This document shows, one piece after another, positions 1-6,873 of a stretch of 22,518 bases of DNA. The notes below the pieces were generated by a model. It was not told the DNA's origin and made no database searches. It worked only from the letters and a program-made list of their open reading frames with translations. How positions within the stretch are numbered: position 1 is the stretch's first letter; the number at the start of each line of letters is the position of its first letter. A program made the position numbers and the translations under genes. Source of the DNA: JAGLQA01 sp023135565 (lineage in GTDB: Bacteria; Acidobacteriota; Aminicenantia; UBA2199); the NCBI GenBank assembly GCA_030639305.1, contig DAOWCY010000117.1, positions 1 through 22,518 on the forward strand, in the 5' to 3' direction.

Positions 1-143
1 ATCTCCTGTGCATCGAAGGTGTCTCTGCTTCGATGGAAATGATGAGCACGAAAACAGAGTACATATGGAGTGGTGGGCCGGAGAATGTGTAATGCGGTAC
101 TGCCGGTTCATAATGCCTCCCGGAAGTCGGACACAACATAGAA
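1..143. other. Unassigned left-edge sequence with a hairpin
   Basis: No convincing gene is seen in any frame; all frames are closed by stops or lack similarity that I recognise. A perfect 8-bp hairpin (CATCGAAG, 9-nt loop, CTTCGATG) lies at 11-35. The stretch runs directly into repeat R1 copy 1, so it could be the end of a larger mobile or structured-RNA element whose body lies outside the window. A group II intron 3' end was considered, but I could not find a proper domain V. Confidence 0.3.
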
Positions 144-257
144 AACATGTACACGGTGCATGACTTTATGACTTTTTGTCAATAGGCGCATAGGAGCAGA
201 TGACCGGTGCTTTGGAGAAAAGGGGGGCGGTGTTTTGGCTCTTGGGTTTATCAGAAA
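144..257 (+). repeat. Dispersed repeat R1, copy 1
   Basis: This is a 114-bp unit beginning AACATGTACACGG and ending near TTGGGTTTATCAGAAA. It is repeated at 5661-5774 over the full 114 bp with only three differences that I can count, and its first 87 bp recur at 1129-1215 with one difference. All three copies have the same orientation. It encodes no convincing protein. Copies 1 and 2 are direct repeats on either side of hicAB. Confidence 0.9.
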
Positions 258-442
258 TAGCGGACACCAAAATCCCCCTCCTGTCAATAGTTGATCTCAC
301 AGTATTTTTAACAAAATCCATTTGCTTTAATCATCACCTTCTTTCTATAATTTTTTCTCTTTCACTATTAGAGAACGATGTTGCCCAAAATTCAATAGTT
401 TTAAAAAAAATCTGATAGATTTATGAATTTTGGGATTACGAA
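258..442. other. AT-rich spacer without a supported gene
   Basis: A 71-residue open frame (200-415) covers this stretch, but it begins inside repeat R1, has no Shine-Dalgarno site and shows no recognisable domain, so I leave it uncalled. Nothing else is seen before the hicAB promoter. Confidence 0.5.
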
Positions 443-471
443 TTGACAAAAATCGTTTTTTATACTATTCT
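443..471 (+). promoter_or_regulatory. Sigma-70-type promoter of hicAB
   Basis: TTGACA at 443-448, a 17-bp spacer and TATTCT at 466-471. The predicted start of transcription is near 478, about 30 bases before the hicA ATG. The same ATTGACA context recurs ahead of the other small modules (1544, 6805, 17044). Confidence 0.75.
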
Positions 472-509
472 AACAGTGGTAGGTGATACTATATGTAATA
501 TCAGGCAAT

Positions 510-740
510 ATGACGAAGATAGATAAACTAAAAGAAAAGTTTCTTAGAAAGCCGCGGGACATAAAGTTTAGTGAAGTAAGAACACTCTTAGAACATTCGG
601 GTTTTAAGAACACGAGGACAAAGGGCAGCCACTTTTTCTTTACAGATGGTGTGAAACGAATCGTTATCCCTTCTCACAATAATAAGGTAAAGAAAGTGTA
701 CATCGAAGAGATAATAAAAATTTTAGATATGGAGGAATAA
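510..740 (+). CDS. hicA: HicA-type mRNA interferase toxin
   Basis: This is a 76-residue protein of the HicA family, small double-stranded-RNA-binding-fold ribonucleases that cleave mRNA and are held inactive by HicB. The family signature G-S-H is visible at residues 39-41, with His41 as the expected catalytic residue, followed by the usual short beta strand and the IP-x-H segment. Length fits the family. An upstream in-frame GTG at 483 would add nine residues, but it lies only a few bases after the likely transcription start and has no better ribosome site, so ATG 510 is preferred; its own Shine-Dalgarno site is weak (CAGG at 502-505). It is followed one base later by hicB, so the two form one operon. 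Confidence 0.88.
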   Translation: MTKIDKLKEKFLRKPRDIKFSEVRTLLEHSGFKNTRTKGSHFFFTDGVKRIVIPSHNNKVKKVYIEEIIKILDMEE

Positions 741-741
741 A

Positions 742-1107
742 ATGAAAAAAAAAGACATTGATTACTATATGAATCTTCCATACAAAATTGTCATCCAGAA
801 AGACCCTCATGGAGGATTCTTTGCGAAAGTAGAAGAGTTAGAAGGTTGTATGACCCAGGGAGAAATATACGACGAAACTTCCCGGAATATCGTCGAAGCC
901 ATGGAACTGTGGCTCGAATCTTCCTTAGAAATGGGAATCGACATACCTGAGCCGGACGTGGTATCCCGTTACAGTGGAAAGTTTATACTCAGGCTGCCTA
1001 AATCCCTGCACCGGAAATTGGCTGAAAAGGCAAAAAAAGAAAATGTCAGTTTGAATCAATATGCCGTTCATCTTCTTTCAGAGCGGAATGTACTACGTCA
1101 ACCTTGA
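742..1107 (+). CDS. hicB: HicB-type antitoxin with ribbon-helix-helix tail
   Basis: This is a 121-residue antitoxin partner of HicA. The N-terminal half (about residues 10-65) has the HicB partial RNase-H-like pattern: a beta hairpin (YKIVIQKDPHGGFFAKV), a Gly-Cys loop and then a helix with the A-x-E-L-W-L-E-S motif. The C-terminal part (about 77-115) reads as an Arc/ribbon-helix-helix DNA-binding domain (FILRLPKSLHRKLAEKA and SLNQYAVHLLSER), expected to bind the operon promoter and autorepress. GGAGG at 731-735 provides the ribosome site within the end of hicA, so translation is probably coupled. The module is enclosed by repeat R1 copies 1 and 2. Confidence 0.9.
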   Translation: MKKKDIDYYMNLPYKIVIQKDPHGGFFAKVEELEGCMTQGEIYDETSRNIVEAMELWLESSLEMGIDIPEPDVVSRYSGKFILRLPKSLHRKLAEKAKKENVSLNQYAVHLLSERNVLRQP

Positions 1108-1128
1108 GGCCGACAAAACATGAACATG

Positions 1129-1215
1129 AACATGTGCACGGTGCATGACTTTATGACTTTTTGTCAATAGGCGCATAGGAGCAGATGACCGGTGCTTTGG
1201 AGAAAAGGGGGGCGG
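1129..1215 (+). repeat. Dispersed repeat R1, copy 2 (3' truncated)
   Basis: The first 87 bp of R1 (AACATGTGCACGG to AGGGGGGCGG) are present with one difference from copy 1. After 1215 the sequence switches to a different short motif, CGCCCCCAACCTATGAG, which is also found in altered form at 13683-13699. The copy begins 22 bases after the hicB stop. Confidence 0.9.
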
Positions 1216-1288
1216 CGCCCCCAACCTATGAGAGACCCGGCTTGCCGGGAAATTACAAATCCCAAATTACAAACAATTCAGCCATTCA

Positions 1289-1381
1289 TACCTGTAGGGG
1301 TCGCATACATGCGCCCTAAGGATAAAACGATACGTCCGAAAACGGGACGCACATGTGCGTCCCCTACGGGTATCGTTATTA
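1289..1381. repeat. Inverted pair of REP-like palindromic units
   Basis: The first unit reads ATACCTGTAGGGGTCGCA and then TACATGCGCCC. The second, in inverse orientation, contains the perfect 20-bp palindrome GGGACGCACATGTGCGTCCC at 1344-1363 and continues CCTACGGGTATCGTTATTAGCG. A third unit in direct orientation is at 5827-5865 (TAACGATACCTGTAGGGGAC). Paired inverted REP-like units of this type are usually mobilised by RAYT (IS200-like) transposases; no such gene is present here. Confidence 0.75.
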
Positions 1382-1543
1382 GCGTTTCCTGTAAACGCTT
1401 TATAATAAACTGTTTCCAGGAGTGCGAAAAAATATTCTGCCGGAAAGTGGCAGAATTTTATGACCGGGTAACCTCTTTCCCCCCTTTTTATTATTAACAA
1501 TTAAGAAAAACGTGAAAGAATTTCGGAATTTCATTGATTTTGA

Positions 1544-1572
1544 TTGACAAATAATGGTTTTTGTACTAAATC
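1544..1572 (+). promoter_or_regulatory. Promoter of the small orphan gene
   Basis: TTGACA at 1544-1549, a 17-bp spacer and TAAATC at 1567-1572. The -10 box is poor, but the -35 box and its ATTGACA context match the promoters of the other small modules. It lies about 45 bases before the start codon. Confidence 0.5.
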
Positions 1573-1618
1573 TCTATATTAGGTGCGGCAGCCGTGCCGA
1601 ACCTGGAGGATTATCCCG

Positions 1619-1852
1619 ATGATAGAAAAAAGCCATCTTAGATTGGATAAAGGGCAAATCGAATGCCCGGACAACGTAATGGTAGAAATATATAAAAACA
1701 AAAAACCGCAGGAGAGAATTAAAATCGCTTCGGATATGTGGGACTCGGCCTGGGAACAATTGCACGATATGCTCCGGTCGATGCATCCCAACTGGGAAAA
1801 AGAAAAAATTAGGAAAGAGGTTATAAAACGACTCACTCATGAGAATTTATAA
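1619..1852 (+). CDS. Small protein of unknown function, possibly an orphan antitoxin
   Basis: This is a 77-residue protein. ATG 1619 is chosen because GGAGGA at 1605-1610 lies eight bases upstream; an in-frame GTG at 1583 would sit before this site. The protein contains an IYKNKKPQERI segment, then a helix MWDSAWEQLHDMLR, then HPNWEKEKIRKEVIKRLTH. I recall a widespread small-protein family with the pattern ER-x(4)-MW-x-SA and a C-terminal P-x-W-x(4)-R-x-E, often encoded beside another small gene in toxin-antitoxin-like pairs, but I cannot name a function. No partner follows: 1853-2300 holds only repeats. The promoter type and setting resemble the neighbouring toxin-antitoxin operons. Confidence 0.7.
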   Translation: MIEKSHLRLDKGQIECPDNVMVEIYKNKKPQERIKIASDMWDSAWEQLHDMLRSMHPNWEKEKIRKEVIKRLTHENL

Positions 1853-1902
1853 CCTATTAAAAAAAACAGCCGGGAATATTTTTTGAAAGCCCGGCATTGC
1901 AG

Positions 1903-1991
1903 TAGGACTTTAGTCCTATATTGTGGGAGCGGCAATGCAACCAAAAATACAACTTTTGACTGATTGTAAATGCTCCCGTTTATGTTACAAT
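1903..1991 (+). repeat. 89-bp promoter-bearing repeat, copy A
   Basis: Begins with the palindrome TAGGACTTTAGTCCTA (1903-1918) and ends with TTGTAA, a 16-bp spacer and TACAAT (1964-1991), a promoter-like pair. Copy B at 2174-2262 has the same length and about 84 % identity by my count. A flanking arm pair GCATTGC/GCAATGC extends the hairpin in copy A. No gene follows copy A directly. Confidence 0.8.
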
Positions 1992-2173
1992 AGCTTCGGC
2001 GGTCATCGAAACACCGTAGTTTTTTAGCGCAGTATAGAAAATTAGAAGCGCTGAAAACGTCTATATTAATCCCTGTTTGATAATTGTGATTTGGAGCTTG
2101 TAATTTGGGGCTTTGAGATGTGGAATTTGAAATTTTTAGGAAAGCCATTTTTACTCCCAGTTTGCCGACAATA

Positions 2174-2262
2174 TAGGACTTTAGTCCTATTTTGTAGGAA
2201 AGACAATACAACCAAAAATACAACTTTTGACCGATTGTAATCGCTTCCGGCTAAGTTATAAT
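2174..2262 (+). repeat. 89-bp promoter-bearing repeat, copy B
   Basis: Same element as 1903-1991, in the same orientation and offset by 271 bp, again starting with TAGGACTTTAGTCCTA. The central AACCAAAAATACAACTTTTG is unchanged between copies. Its 3' end supplies the likely promoter of the metalloprotease gene. Confidence 0.8.
2235..2262 (+). promoter_or_regulatory. Likely promoter of the metalloprotease gene
   Basis: TTGTAA at 2235-2240, a 16-bp spacer and a perfect TATAAT at 2257-2262. The predicted leader of about 48 bases ends in AGGAGGA (2307-2313), just before ATG 2317. Confidence 0.6.
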
Positions 2263-2316
2263 ATTTTATGGCAGAAATCTTAACTATGACTAAATTAATC
2301 TAAAATAGGAGGAAAT

Positions 2317-5300
2317 ATGAAACTTTCCAAGAAAAAAAACTTTCTCATTTTCACCCTGTTACTATTTTGCCTGTTGATTGTCGGCAGTACAGACAAACAG
2401 GTAAAACAGAACCTGGAGCAAGGTAAACAATTTTCACCGGCTTACCCCCGGGTCGTCGACTATGAACAGCCCGACGGCACTATTTTAAAGATCAAACTGA
2501 AAGGAGACCAGTGGCTCCATTACGGCAGGACCTTAGACGGTTATACCGTTTTAGCCAACAAAAAAGGCTTTTATAACTATGCAGTTCGCGATGACAAGGG
2601 CGACTTAGTTCGTTCCCCTTTCAGGGCGCACAACCCCGGTGAACGCAGCAGGAAAGAAGAGCAAAAGTTGAAAAAACACCAAAAGTATCTCGACTTCAGC
2701 GCAAGGCAGCGGATGGAGGCCAGGAATAAGTATAGCGACGATACCCGCTGGGGCGGCGTTACCGGCCAGTTCCCCACCACCGGGACGCGGAACATGCTGA
2801 TCATTTTGGGTGATTTTTCAGACTTAAGCTTTACCAAATCCCAGAGTCAATTCAATGACCTGTTCAACACAGGTTCGAGCAGCTTTAAAGCCTATTATTT
2901 AGACAACTCTTACAACCTGTTAACCGTTAACTGTACGGTTGTCGGCCCCTATACGTCCAGTCAGACCGCGGCCAATTCGAACGAAGACTGCGCCGATTGC
3001 ATCCGGGGTTATATTTCATCCCTGGTGGACCTGGCGGAAAACGACGGTCTGAATTTCGCTAATTTCGATAACAACAGTGACGGCTATGTGGACGGTCTTT
3101 TCGTCGTGCACGCCGGTTACGGTGAAGAAGCAGGCGCTCCTTCCTGGACCATCTGGTCTCATGCCTGGACCCTGTCTACCTATGCCAGGACCTATGACGG
3201 CGTCACCATCGACCGTTATGCTACGGTTCCCGAATTAAGAGGCAACTCCGGTTCCACCATGACCGCTATCGGCGTATGCGCCCATGAGTTCGGTCATTTA
3301 TTAGGCGCCCCCGACCTGTACGACACCGACGGCACCGGCAGCGGCGGCTCGGCCTGGGATTGCAAATATTGGGACGTCATGTCCGGCGGTTCCTGGAACG
3401 ACAGCGGTGACACCCCCGCCCAGCACTGCATGTACTCCAAATGGAAAATGGGTTGGACTACGCCTACCGTACTTTCTACCACGGCCACGGGCCTGACCTT
3501 AAATGAGACAGGCAGCAACAGCGAATCCTATCGCATCAACAGCGCCACTTCCAATGAATTCTTTATCCTGGAAAACCGTCAGCAGACCGGTTGGGATTCC
3601 TATATCGGCGGTCACGGCCTGATGATTTTCCATATCGACGGCAATTACATCGACGGTCTCTCCGGCAATACGGTCAACGCCGATCCCAGCCACCAGGGCG
3701 TGGATGTGGAAGAAGCGGACGACCTCAGGAGTTCCAGTAATTATGCCGGCGATCCTTTCCCCGGTTCCGGCAACAACACCTCTTTCACCGACGCCACCAC
3801 GCCCAGCGCCAGGGATTGGAACGGCACAGCCACCGCCAAACCGGTCACCAATATCGCCGAAAACAGCGGCGTCATCAGTTTCGACATCACTGTAGGCGGC
3901 GGCGGTGGTCCTACTTACTGCACATCCCAGGGTAACGACTACAGTTACGAATGGGTCTCCCGTGTACAGGTAGGCGGCCTGGACAAAAGTTCCGGCGCTG
4001 CCGGATACTCCGATTACACTTCCACCACCTGTGATTTGACAGCCGGGGCCAACACCGGCGTCACCCTGACTCCCGGTTTTTCCAGCAGTTCTTACAGCGA
4101 ATATTGGGTTATCTGGATCGACTTTAATGCGGACGGCGATTTCACGGACAGCGGCGAGCAGGTGTTCAGCGGTAACGGCACTTCAACCGTATCCGGTAAT
4201 TTCACAGTGCCCTCCGGCGCCAGCGGTATTACCCGCATGAGGGTAACCATGAAGTACAATGCGGCTCCTACATCCTGCGAAACCTTCACATACGGCGAAG
4301 TCGAAGACTACACCGTGGATATCGGCACCGGCGGCGGCCCGCTGCCTCCGGTAGCGAACTTCTCCGCCAACGACACCACCGTTACCGAAGGCGACTATGT
4401 CACTTTCACCGATCTTTCCACCAACAGCCCCACCTCCTGGTCCTGGACTTTCACCGGCGGCACCCCCTCCAGCAGCACTTCCCAGAACCCGGTTATCCAA
4501 TACAACACAGCCGGAACCTACGCCGTATCCCTGACCGCCACCAACGCCGCGGGCAGCGACGGCGAAACCAAAACCAACTATATTACGGTCAGCGCCCCGC
4601 CTGCCGATGAAATCGGTGAGGCTGTAGATTACAGCTCAACCTTTACTAAGAGCGGAAGCGCGAATTGGTACAAAGACACCGGTACTTATTATTACGGCGG
4701 CGATTCGGCCGCGAGCGGAACCATTACCCACAACCAGTCCACCACCATCGAAACCAACGTTACCGTGGGTACCACCCAGGCCGTTAAATTCTACTGGAAA
4801 GTCTCATCCGAATCCAATTATGATTTCCTCAGGTTCTACATCGACGGTGTGTTACAGGAGCAGATTTCCGGTACCGTCGACTGGACACAGGTATCTTATA
4901 ATATCGGTGCCGGCACCCACACCCTGAAATGGACCTATTACAAGGACGGCTCTGTCAGCAGCGGCTCCGACCGCGGTTGGGTGGATAAACTCGAGATCGC
5001 GGCCGCGGCTTCGGATCCCATTGCCGAAGCGGTAGACTACCCGGGCTTGACCTTCAGCCACTCTGGCAACGGCGATTGGTTCTCCCAGACCGCCACCACC
5101 TACTACGGCGGTGATGCTGCTGAGAACGCCAATATCGCTGACAGCCAGACCTCCACCATGCAAACCGCTATCTCCGGTAAAACCTCCGTGAAATTCTACT
5201 GGAAAGTCTCCTCCGAATCCAGTTATGATTACCTGAGATTCTACATCGACGATGTGTTACAGGATCAGATTTCCGGTACCGTCGACTGGGTACAGAAAAC

Positions 5301-5409
5301 CTATACCGTCTCCAGCGGCGCCCATACCCTGAAATGGACCTACTACAAGGACGGTTCCGTCAGCAGCGGGTCCGACACCGGTTGGGTAGATAGACTCGAG
5401 CTCCAATAA
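2317..5409 (+). CDS. Secreted M6-type metalloprotease with GEVED, PKD and duplicated C-terminal domains
   Basis: This is a 1030-residue exported protein predicted to hydrolyse extracellular proteins. A signal peptide (basic MKLSKKK, hydrophobic core to about residue 24) is followed by an M6 (immune-inhibitor-A-like) propeptide/catalytic region. The zinc motif HEFGHLLGAPD is at 323-333 (ligands His323 and His327, catalytic Glu324, third ligand probably Asp333) and a Met-turn DVMSGG at 353-358. Next come a GEVED domain (about 533-670, containing IDFNADGDF and GEVEDY), a PKD domain (about 676-757, with the SWSWTF core) and two copies of a beta-rich domain of about 130 residues (about 765-895 and 901-1030) that ends in GWVDKLEI or GWVDRLEL. 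The last domains are likely substrate- or surface-binding. No sortase, PEP-CTERM or obvious type IX signal is seen. AGGAGGA precedes the start, and a strong terminator follows. Confidence 0.92.
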   Translation: MKLSKKKNFLIFTLLLFCLLIVGSTDKQVKQNLEQGKQFSPAYPRVVDYEQPDGTILKIKLKGDQWLHYGRTLDGYTVLANKKGFYNYAVRDDKGDLVRSPFRAHNPGERSRKEEQKLKKHQKYLDFSARQRMEARNKYSDDTRWGGVTGQFPTTGTRNMLIILGDFSDLSFTKSQSQFNDLFNTGSSSFKAYYLDNSYNLLTVNCTVVGPYTSSQTAANSNEDCADCIRGYISSLVDLAENDGLNFANFDNNSDGYVDGLFVVHAGYGEEAGAPSWTIWSHAWTLSTYARTYDGVTIDRYATVPELRGNSGSTMTAIGVCAHEFGHLLGAPDLYDTDGTGSGGSAWDCKYWDVMSGGSWNDSGDTPAQHCMYSKWKMGWTTPTVLSTTATGLTLNETGSNSESYRINSATSNEFFILENRQQTGWDSYIGGHGLMIFHIDGNYIDGLSGNTVNADPSHQGVDVEEADDLRSSSNYAGDPFPGSGNNTSFTDATTPSARDWNGTATAKPVTNIAENSGVISFDITVGGGGGPTYCTSQGNDYSYEWVSRVQVGGLDKSSGAAGYSDYTSTTCDLTAGANTGVTLTPGFSSSSYSEYWVIWIDFNADGDFTDSGEQVFSGNGTSTVSGNFTVPSGASGITRMRVTMKYNAAPTSCETFTYGEVEDYTVDIGTGGGPLPPVANFSANDTTVTEGDYVTFTDLSTNSPTSWSWTFTGGTPSSSTSQNPVIQYNTAGTYAVSLTATNAAGSDGETKTNYITVSAPPADEIGEAVDYSSTFTKSGSANWYKDTGTYYYGGDSAASGTITHNQSTTIETNVTVGTTQAVKFYWKVSSESNYDFLRFYIDGVLQEQISGTVDWTQVSYNIGAGTHTLKWTYYKDGSVSSGSDRGWVDKLEIAAAASDPIAEAVDYPGLTFSHSGNGDWFSQTATTYYGGDAAENANIADSQTSTMQTAISGKTSVKFYWKVSSESSYDYLRFYIDDVLQDQISGTVDWVQKTYTVSSGAHTLKWTYYKDGSVSSGSDTGWVDRLELQ
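4786..5399 (+). repeat. Internal 405-bp-period duplication in the protease gene
   Basis: The C-terminal domain is encoded twice with a period of exactly 405 bp (135 codons): 4786-4994 matches 5191-5399. Long stretches are almost unchanged at the nucleotide level (AAATTCTACTGGAAAGTCTC, CAGATTTCCGGTACCGTCGA, ACCCTGAAATGGACCTA), including synonymous positions, which points to recent duplication or gene conversion. Confidence 0.85.
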
Positions 5410-5462
5410 TCCATTAGCAATAGAACAGCGAACGTATATTCACGTACGTTCCTAAGCATACA

Positions 5463-5495
5463 AAAGGCCGGGATTTCGATCCCGGCCTTTTTATT
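5463..5495 (+). terminator. Rho-independent terminator of the protease gene
   Basis: Twelve-base-pair stem AAAGGCCGGGAT / ATCCCGGCCTTT with a TTCG loop (5463-5490), followed by TTATTTT. A smaller hairpin (GAACGTA...TACGTTC, 5430-5451) lies just upstream. Confidence 0.92.
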
Positions 5496-5521
5496 TTGGG
5501 TCAAAAAATCGAGAAAAGGTT

Positions 5522-5637
5522 ACCGGCAATCATGATGCGAGCCTCACCCGGAAACGAATGAAATTAAGTAAAAGTTTTGATCAAACTTTTACAAAAGTTT
5601 GGCCCCCGGCAGGGCCGCCGGAGGCAGAGTATTTTCA
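5522..5637 (+). repeat. Dispersed composite repeat R2, copy 1
   Basis: Contains ATCATGATGCGAGCCTCACC (5530-5549), then AAAGTTTTGATCAAACTTTT and a 34-base GC-rich core at 5592-5625 ending GGGCCGCCGGAGGC. The same blocks occur in order inside the MutS-like gene (8962-9131) and the core recurs at 16154-16187. The central block present in those copies (CCCCAC...GTGGGG hairpin) is missing here. Confidence 0.88.
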
Positions 5638-5660
5638 TAGTAGGCAAAAAGATAGTGCAC

Positions 5661-5774
5661 AACATGTGCACGGTGCATGACTTTATGACTTTTTGTCAAT
5701 AGGCGCATAGGAGCAGATGACCGGTGCTTTGGAGAAAAGGGGGGCGGTGTTTTGGTTCTTGGGTTTATAAGAAA
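5661..5774 (+). repeat. Dispersed repeat R1, copy 3
   Basis: Full-length 114-bp copy matching 144-257 with three substitutions and no gaps. It follows R2 copy 1 directly and is preceded by an inverted GTGCAC...GTGCAC pair (5656-5672). It lies about 190 bp from the 3' end of the TumE-type module. Confidence 0.9.
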
Positions 5775-5826
5775 CCGGTTGTCCGGGAATTCAAAATTTA
5801 TGTTTTCTCAGCAGTCAAGAAGCGCT

Positions 5827-5865
5827 GATAACGATACCTGTAGGGGACGCATACATGCGTCCGGG
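5827..5865 (+). repeat. REP-like palindromic unit
   Basis: GATAACGATACCTGTAGGGG followed by GACGCATACATGCGTCC, a hairpin of the same family as the units at 1289-1381. The rest of 5775-5961 shows no supported gene; an open frame at 5752-5982 is built from repeats and overlaps the toxin gene on the other strand. Confidence 0.7.
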
Positions 5866-5961
5866 CAGGCCGTTAATTTTAGTGTGTTGCGCCGGGACAA
5901 AAACCCGCGAATGCGGATACTTGTAAGAGGGGAACGCTTTATGCGGCAAAATAAAAATAGG

Positions 5962-6351
5962 TTACGGCAGTTGAACAAGTAATTCGATTTCATAAAGAAC
6001 CGCGGGAAGATCCGGCGCATCTGAAGGAATTACATTTTCTTCACTGCCTTGATGTTTATGATGGGGGTATGTAGGAAGCTCTAATTTTTTATGATGACCT
6101 GTATTATCGCAGCGAAAAATCAGTTTATTTGAAGCGTCTATATACTGGTAAGCATACATCAAGCGTTCCGATGTAGTCTCAACGTCAACAAATTCCCGTA
6201 AATGCAGTACCGATCCATCTACAAAGTACAACTCCCCACGGATAAAACCTTCATAATTGCCGCGTTTTTTATAGGAAACGTCCGATAATTGAACCACAGG
6301 GCATGTTTCGATTATTTCCCGGATATTTTGGAAATAGCTCTCAACTCTCAA
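5962..6351 (-). CDS. tumE: TumE-family (DUF6516) toxin
   Basis: This is a 129-residue protein with the layout I associate with the TumE/DUF6516 toxin family: N-terminal helix with Y-F-x-N-I-R-E-I-I, a beta region GFIRGELYFVDGSVLHLREFVD (residues about 35-56), then YAYQYID, LIFRCDNTGHH and the conserved PHHKH. The His-rich FRCDN-x-x-HH and PHHKH motifs are the likely active-site elements; the family is thought to act on RNA or translation. The best start is a TTG at 6351, 11 bases inside the end of the upstream gene, with AGGAG seven to eight bases before it, so synthesis should be coupled to the antitoxin. Identification is from motif memory, without a search. Confidence 0.8.
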   Translation of the reverse strand: MRVESYFQNIREIIETCPVVQLSDVSYKKRGNYEGFIRGELYFVDGSVLHLREFVDVETTSERLMYAYQYIDASNKLIFRCDNTGHHKKLELPTYPHHKHQGSEENVIPSDAPDLPAVLYEIELLVQLP

Positions 6352-6631
6352 ACCTGATACTCCTCAGCGTATCGGCTTTTTCATTCAATCGTTCCAATAG
6401 TCTGAATTCCCCGATCCATTCGATAAAGTCCATGGTTTCCGCCATTTTATCATTTTCGTAGTCGGTGATAAAATCTTGAGTTTTGAGCCGGTATTGTTTC
6501 TCGAATTTTTCCAGGATTTGTTTTGTTTGTCGAATACCGGCTTGAAGCAGGCGCAGTTCATTTGCCAGGGCAGCTTCGATGATCGGCTTTAGCTCGTGCT
6601 TTGACCTGGAAACTAATTTAAGTTCATGCAT
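6341..6631 (-). CDS. Predicted antitoxin partner of the TumE-family toxin
   Basis: This is a 96-residue, largely helical, charged protein (MHELKLVSRSKHELKPIIEA, later a coiled-coil-like ETMDFIEWIGEFRLLERL). ATG 6631 is chosen because GAGGGA lies seven bases upstream; a GTG seven codons earlier overlaps this ribosome site. The gene overlaps the toxin start by 11 bases. I recall proteins of this type encoded immediately upstream of DUF6516 proteins in many anaerobes. No helix-turn-helix is obvious, so it differs from TumA antitoxins, which carry an XRE-type domain; it may neutralise the toxin through its helices. Confidence 0.75.
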   Translation of the reverse strand: MHELKLVSRSKHELKPIIEAALANELRLLQAGIRQTKQILEKFEKQYRLKTQDFITDYENDKMAETMDFIEWIGEFRLLERLNEKADTLRSIRFES

Positions 6632-6663
6632 GTTGATTTCCCTCGCTTTCACGTTAATACCAT

Positions 6664-6692
6664 AATATAATATAAAACCGGGATTTTTTCAA
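6664..6692 (-). promoter_or_regulatory. Promoter of the TumE-type operon
   Basis: Reading on the minus strand: TTGAAA (6692-6687), a 17-bp spacer and TATATT (6669-6664), with the transcription start expected near 6657, some 26 bases before the antitoxin ATG. Confidence 0.7.
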
Positions 6693-6804
6693 GAAAAAGG
6701 CCTGTTTTTTCAAGGATTTTTGGGGAAAGGGCTAACGCACCCCGGCAAGAACCGGGGCGCACTAAGCTAATCTAACCCCGGTAAAATAAAATCGCTTTTT
6801 TTGA

Positions 6805-6833
6805 TTGACAAAAGGAGTGAATTGTATTATTAA
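6805..6833 (+). promoter_or_regulatory. Promoter of the antitoxin-like gene at 6874
   Basis: TTGACA at 6805-6810, a 17-bp spacer and TATTAA at 6828-6833. It is followed by a leader of about 34 bases. Confidence 0.72.
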
Positions 6834-6873
6834 TGGGTTGTAGGATGTATTCTTTAAATATTAGGAGGCAAAA

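Noticed and set aside
1..143. Possible group II intron 3' end or partial transposase before R1 copy 1
   Set aside because: No convincing domain V stem-loop was found, and short frames show no recognisable reverse transcriptase or transposase motif.
200..415. 71-residue open frame
   Set aside because: It starts within repeat R1, has no ribosome site and its composition is unlike the nearby proteins.
483..509. GTG start for hicA
   Set aside because: It lies within a few bases of the predicted transcription start and adds residues not expected in HicA; ATG 510 fits the family better.
1837..2223. 128-residue minus-strand open frame
   Set aside because: It spans both copies of the promoter-bearing repeat and has no domain; repeat DNA explains the openness.
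5752..5982. 76-residue plus-strand open frame
   Set aside because: It is made of R1 and a REP-like unit and runs into the toxin gene on the opposite strand.
6738..6761. GC-rich hairpin (CACCCCGG...CCGGGGCG) as a terminator between the divergent promoters
   Set aside because: There is no T-tract on either strand and no transcript is expected to end there; more likely a small repeat hairpin.
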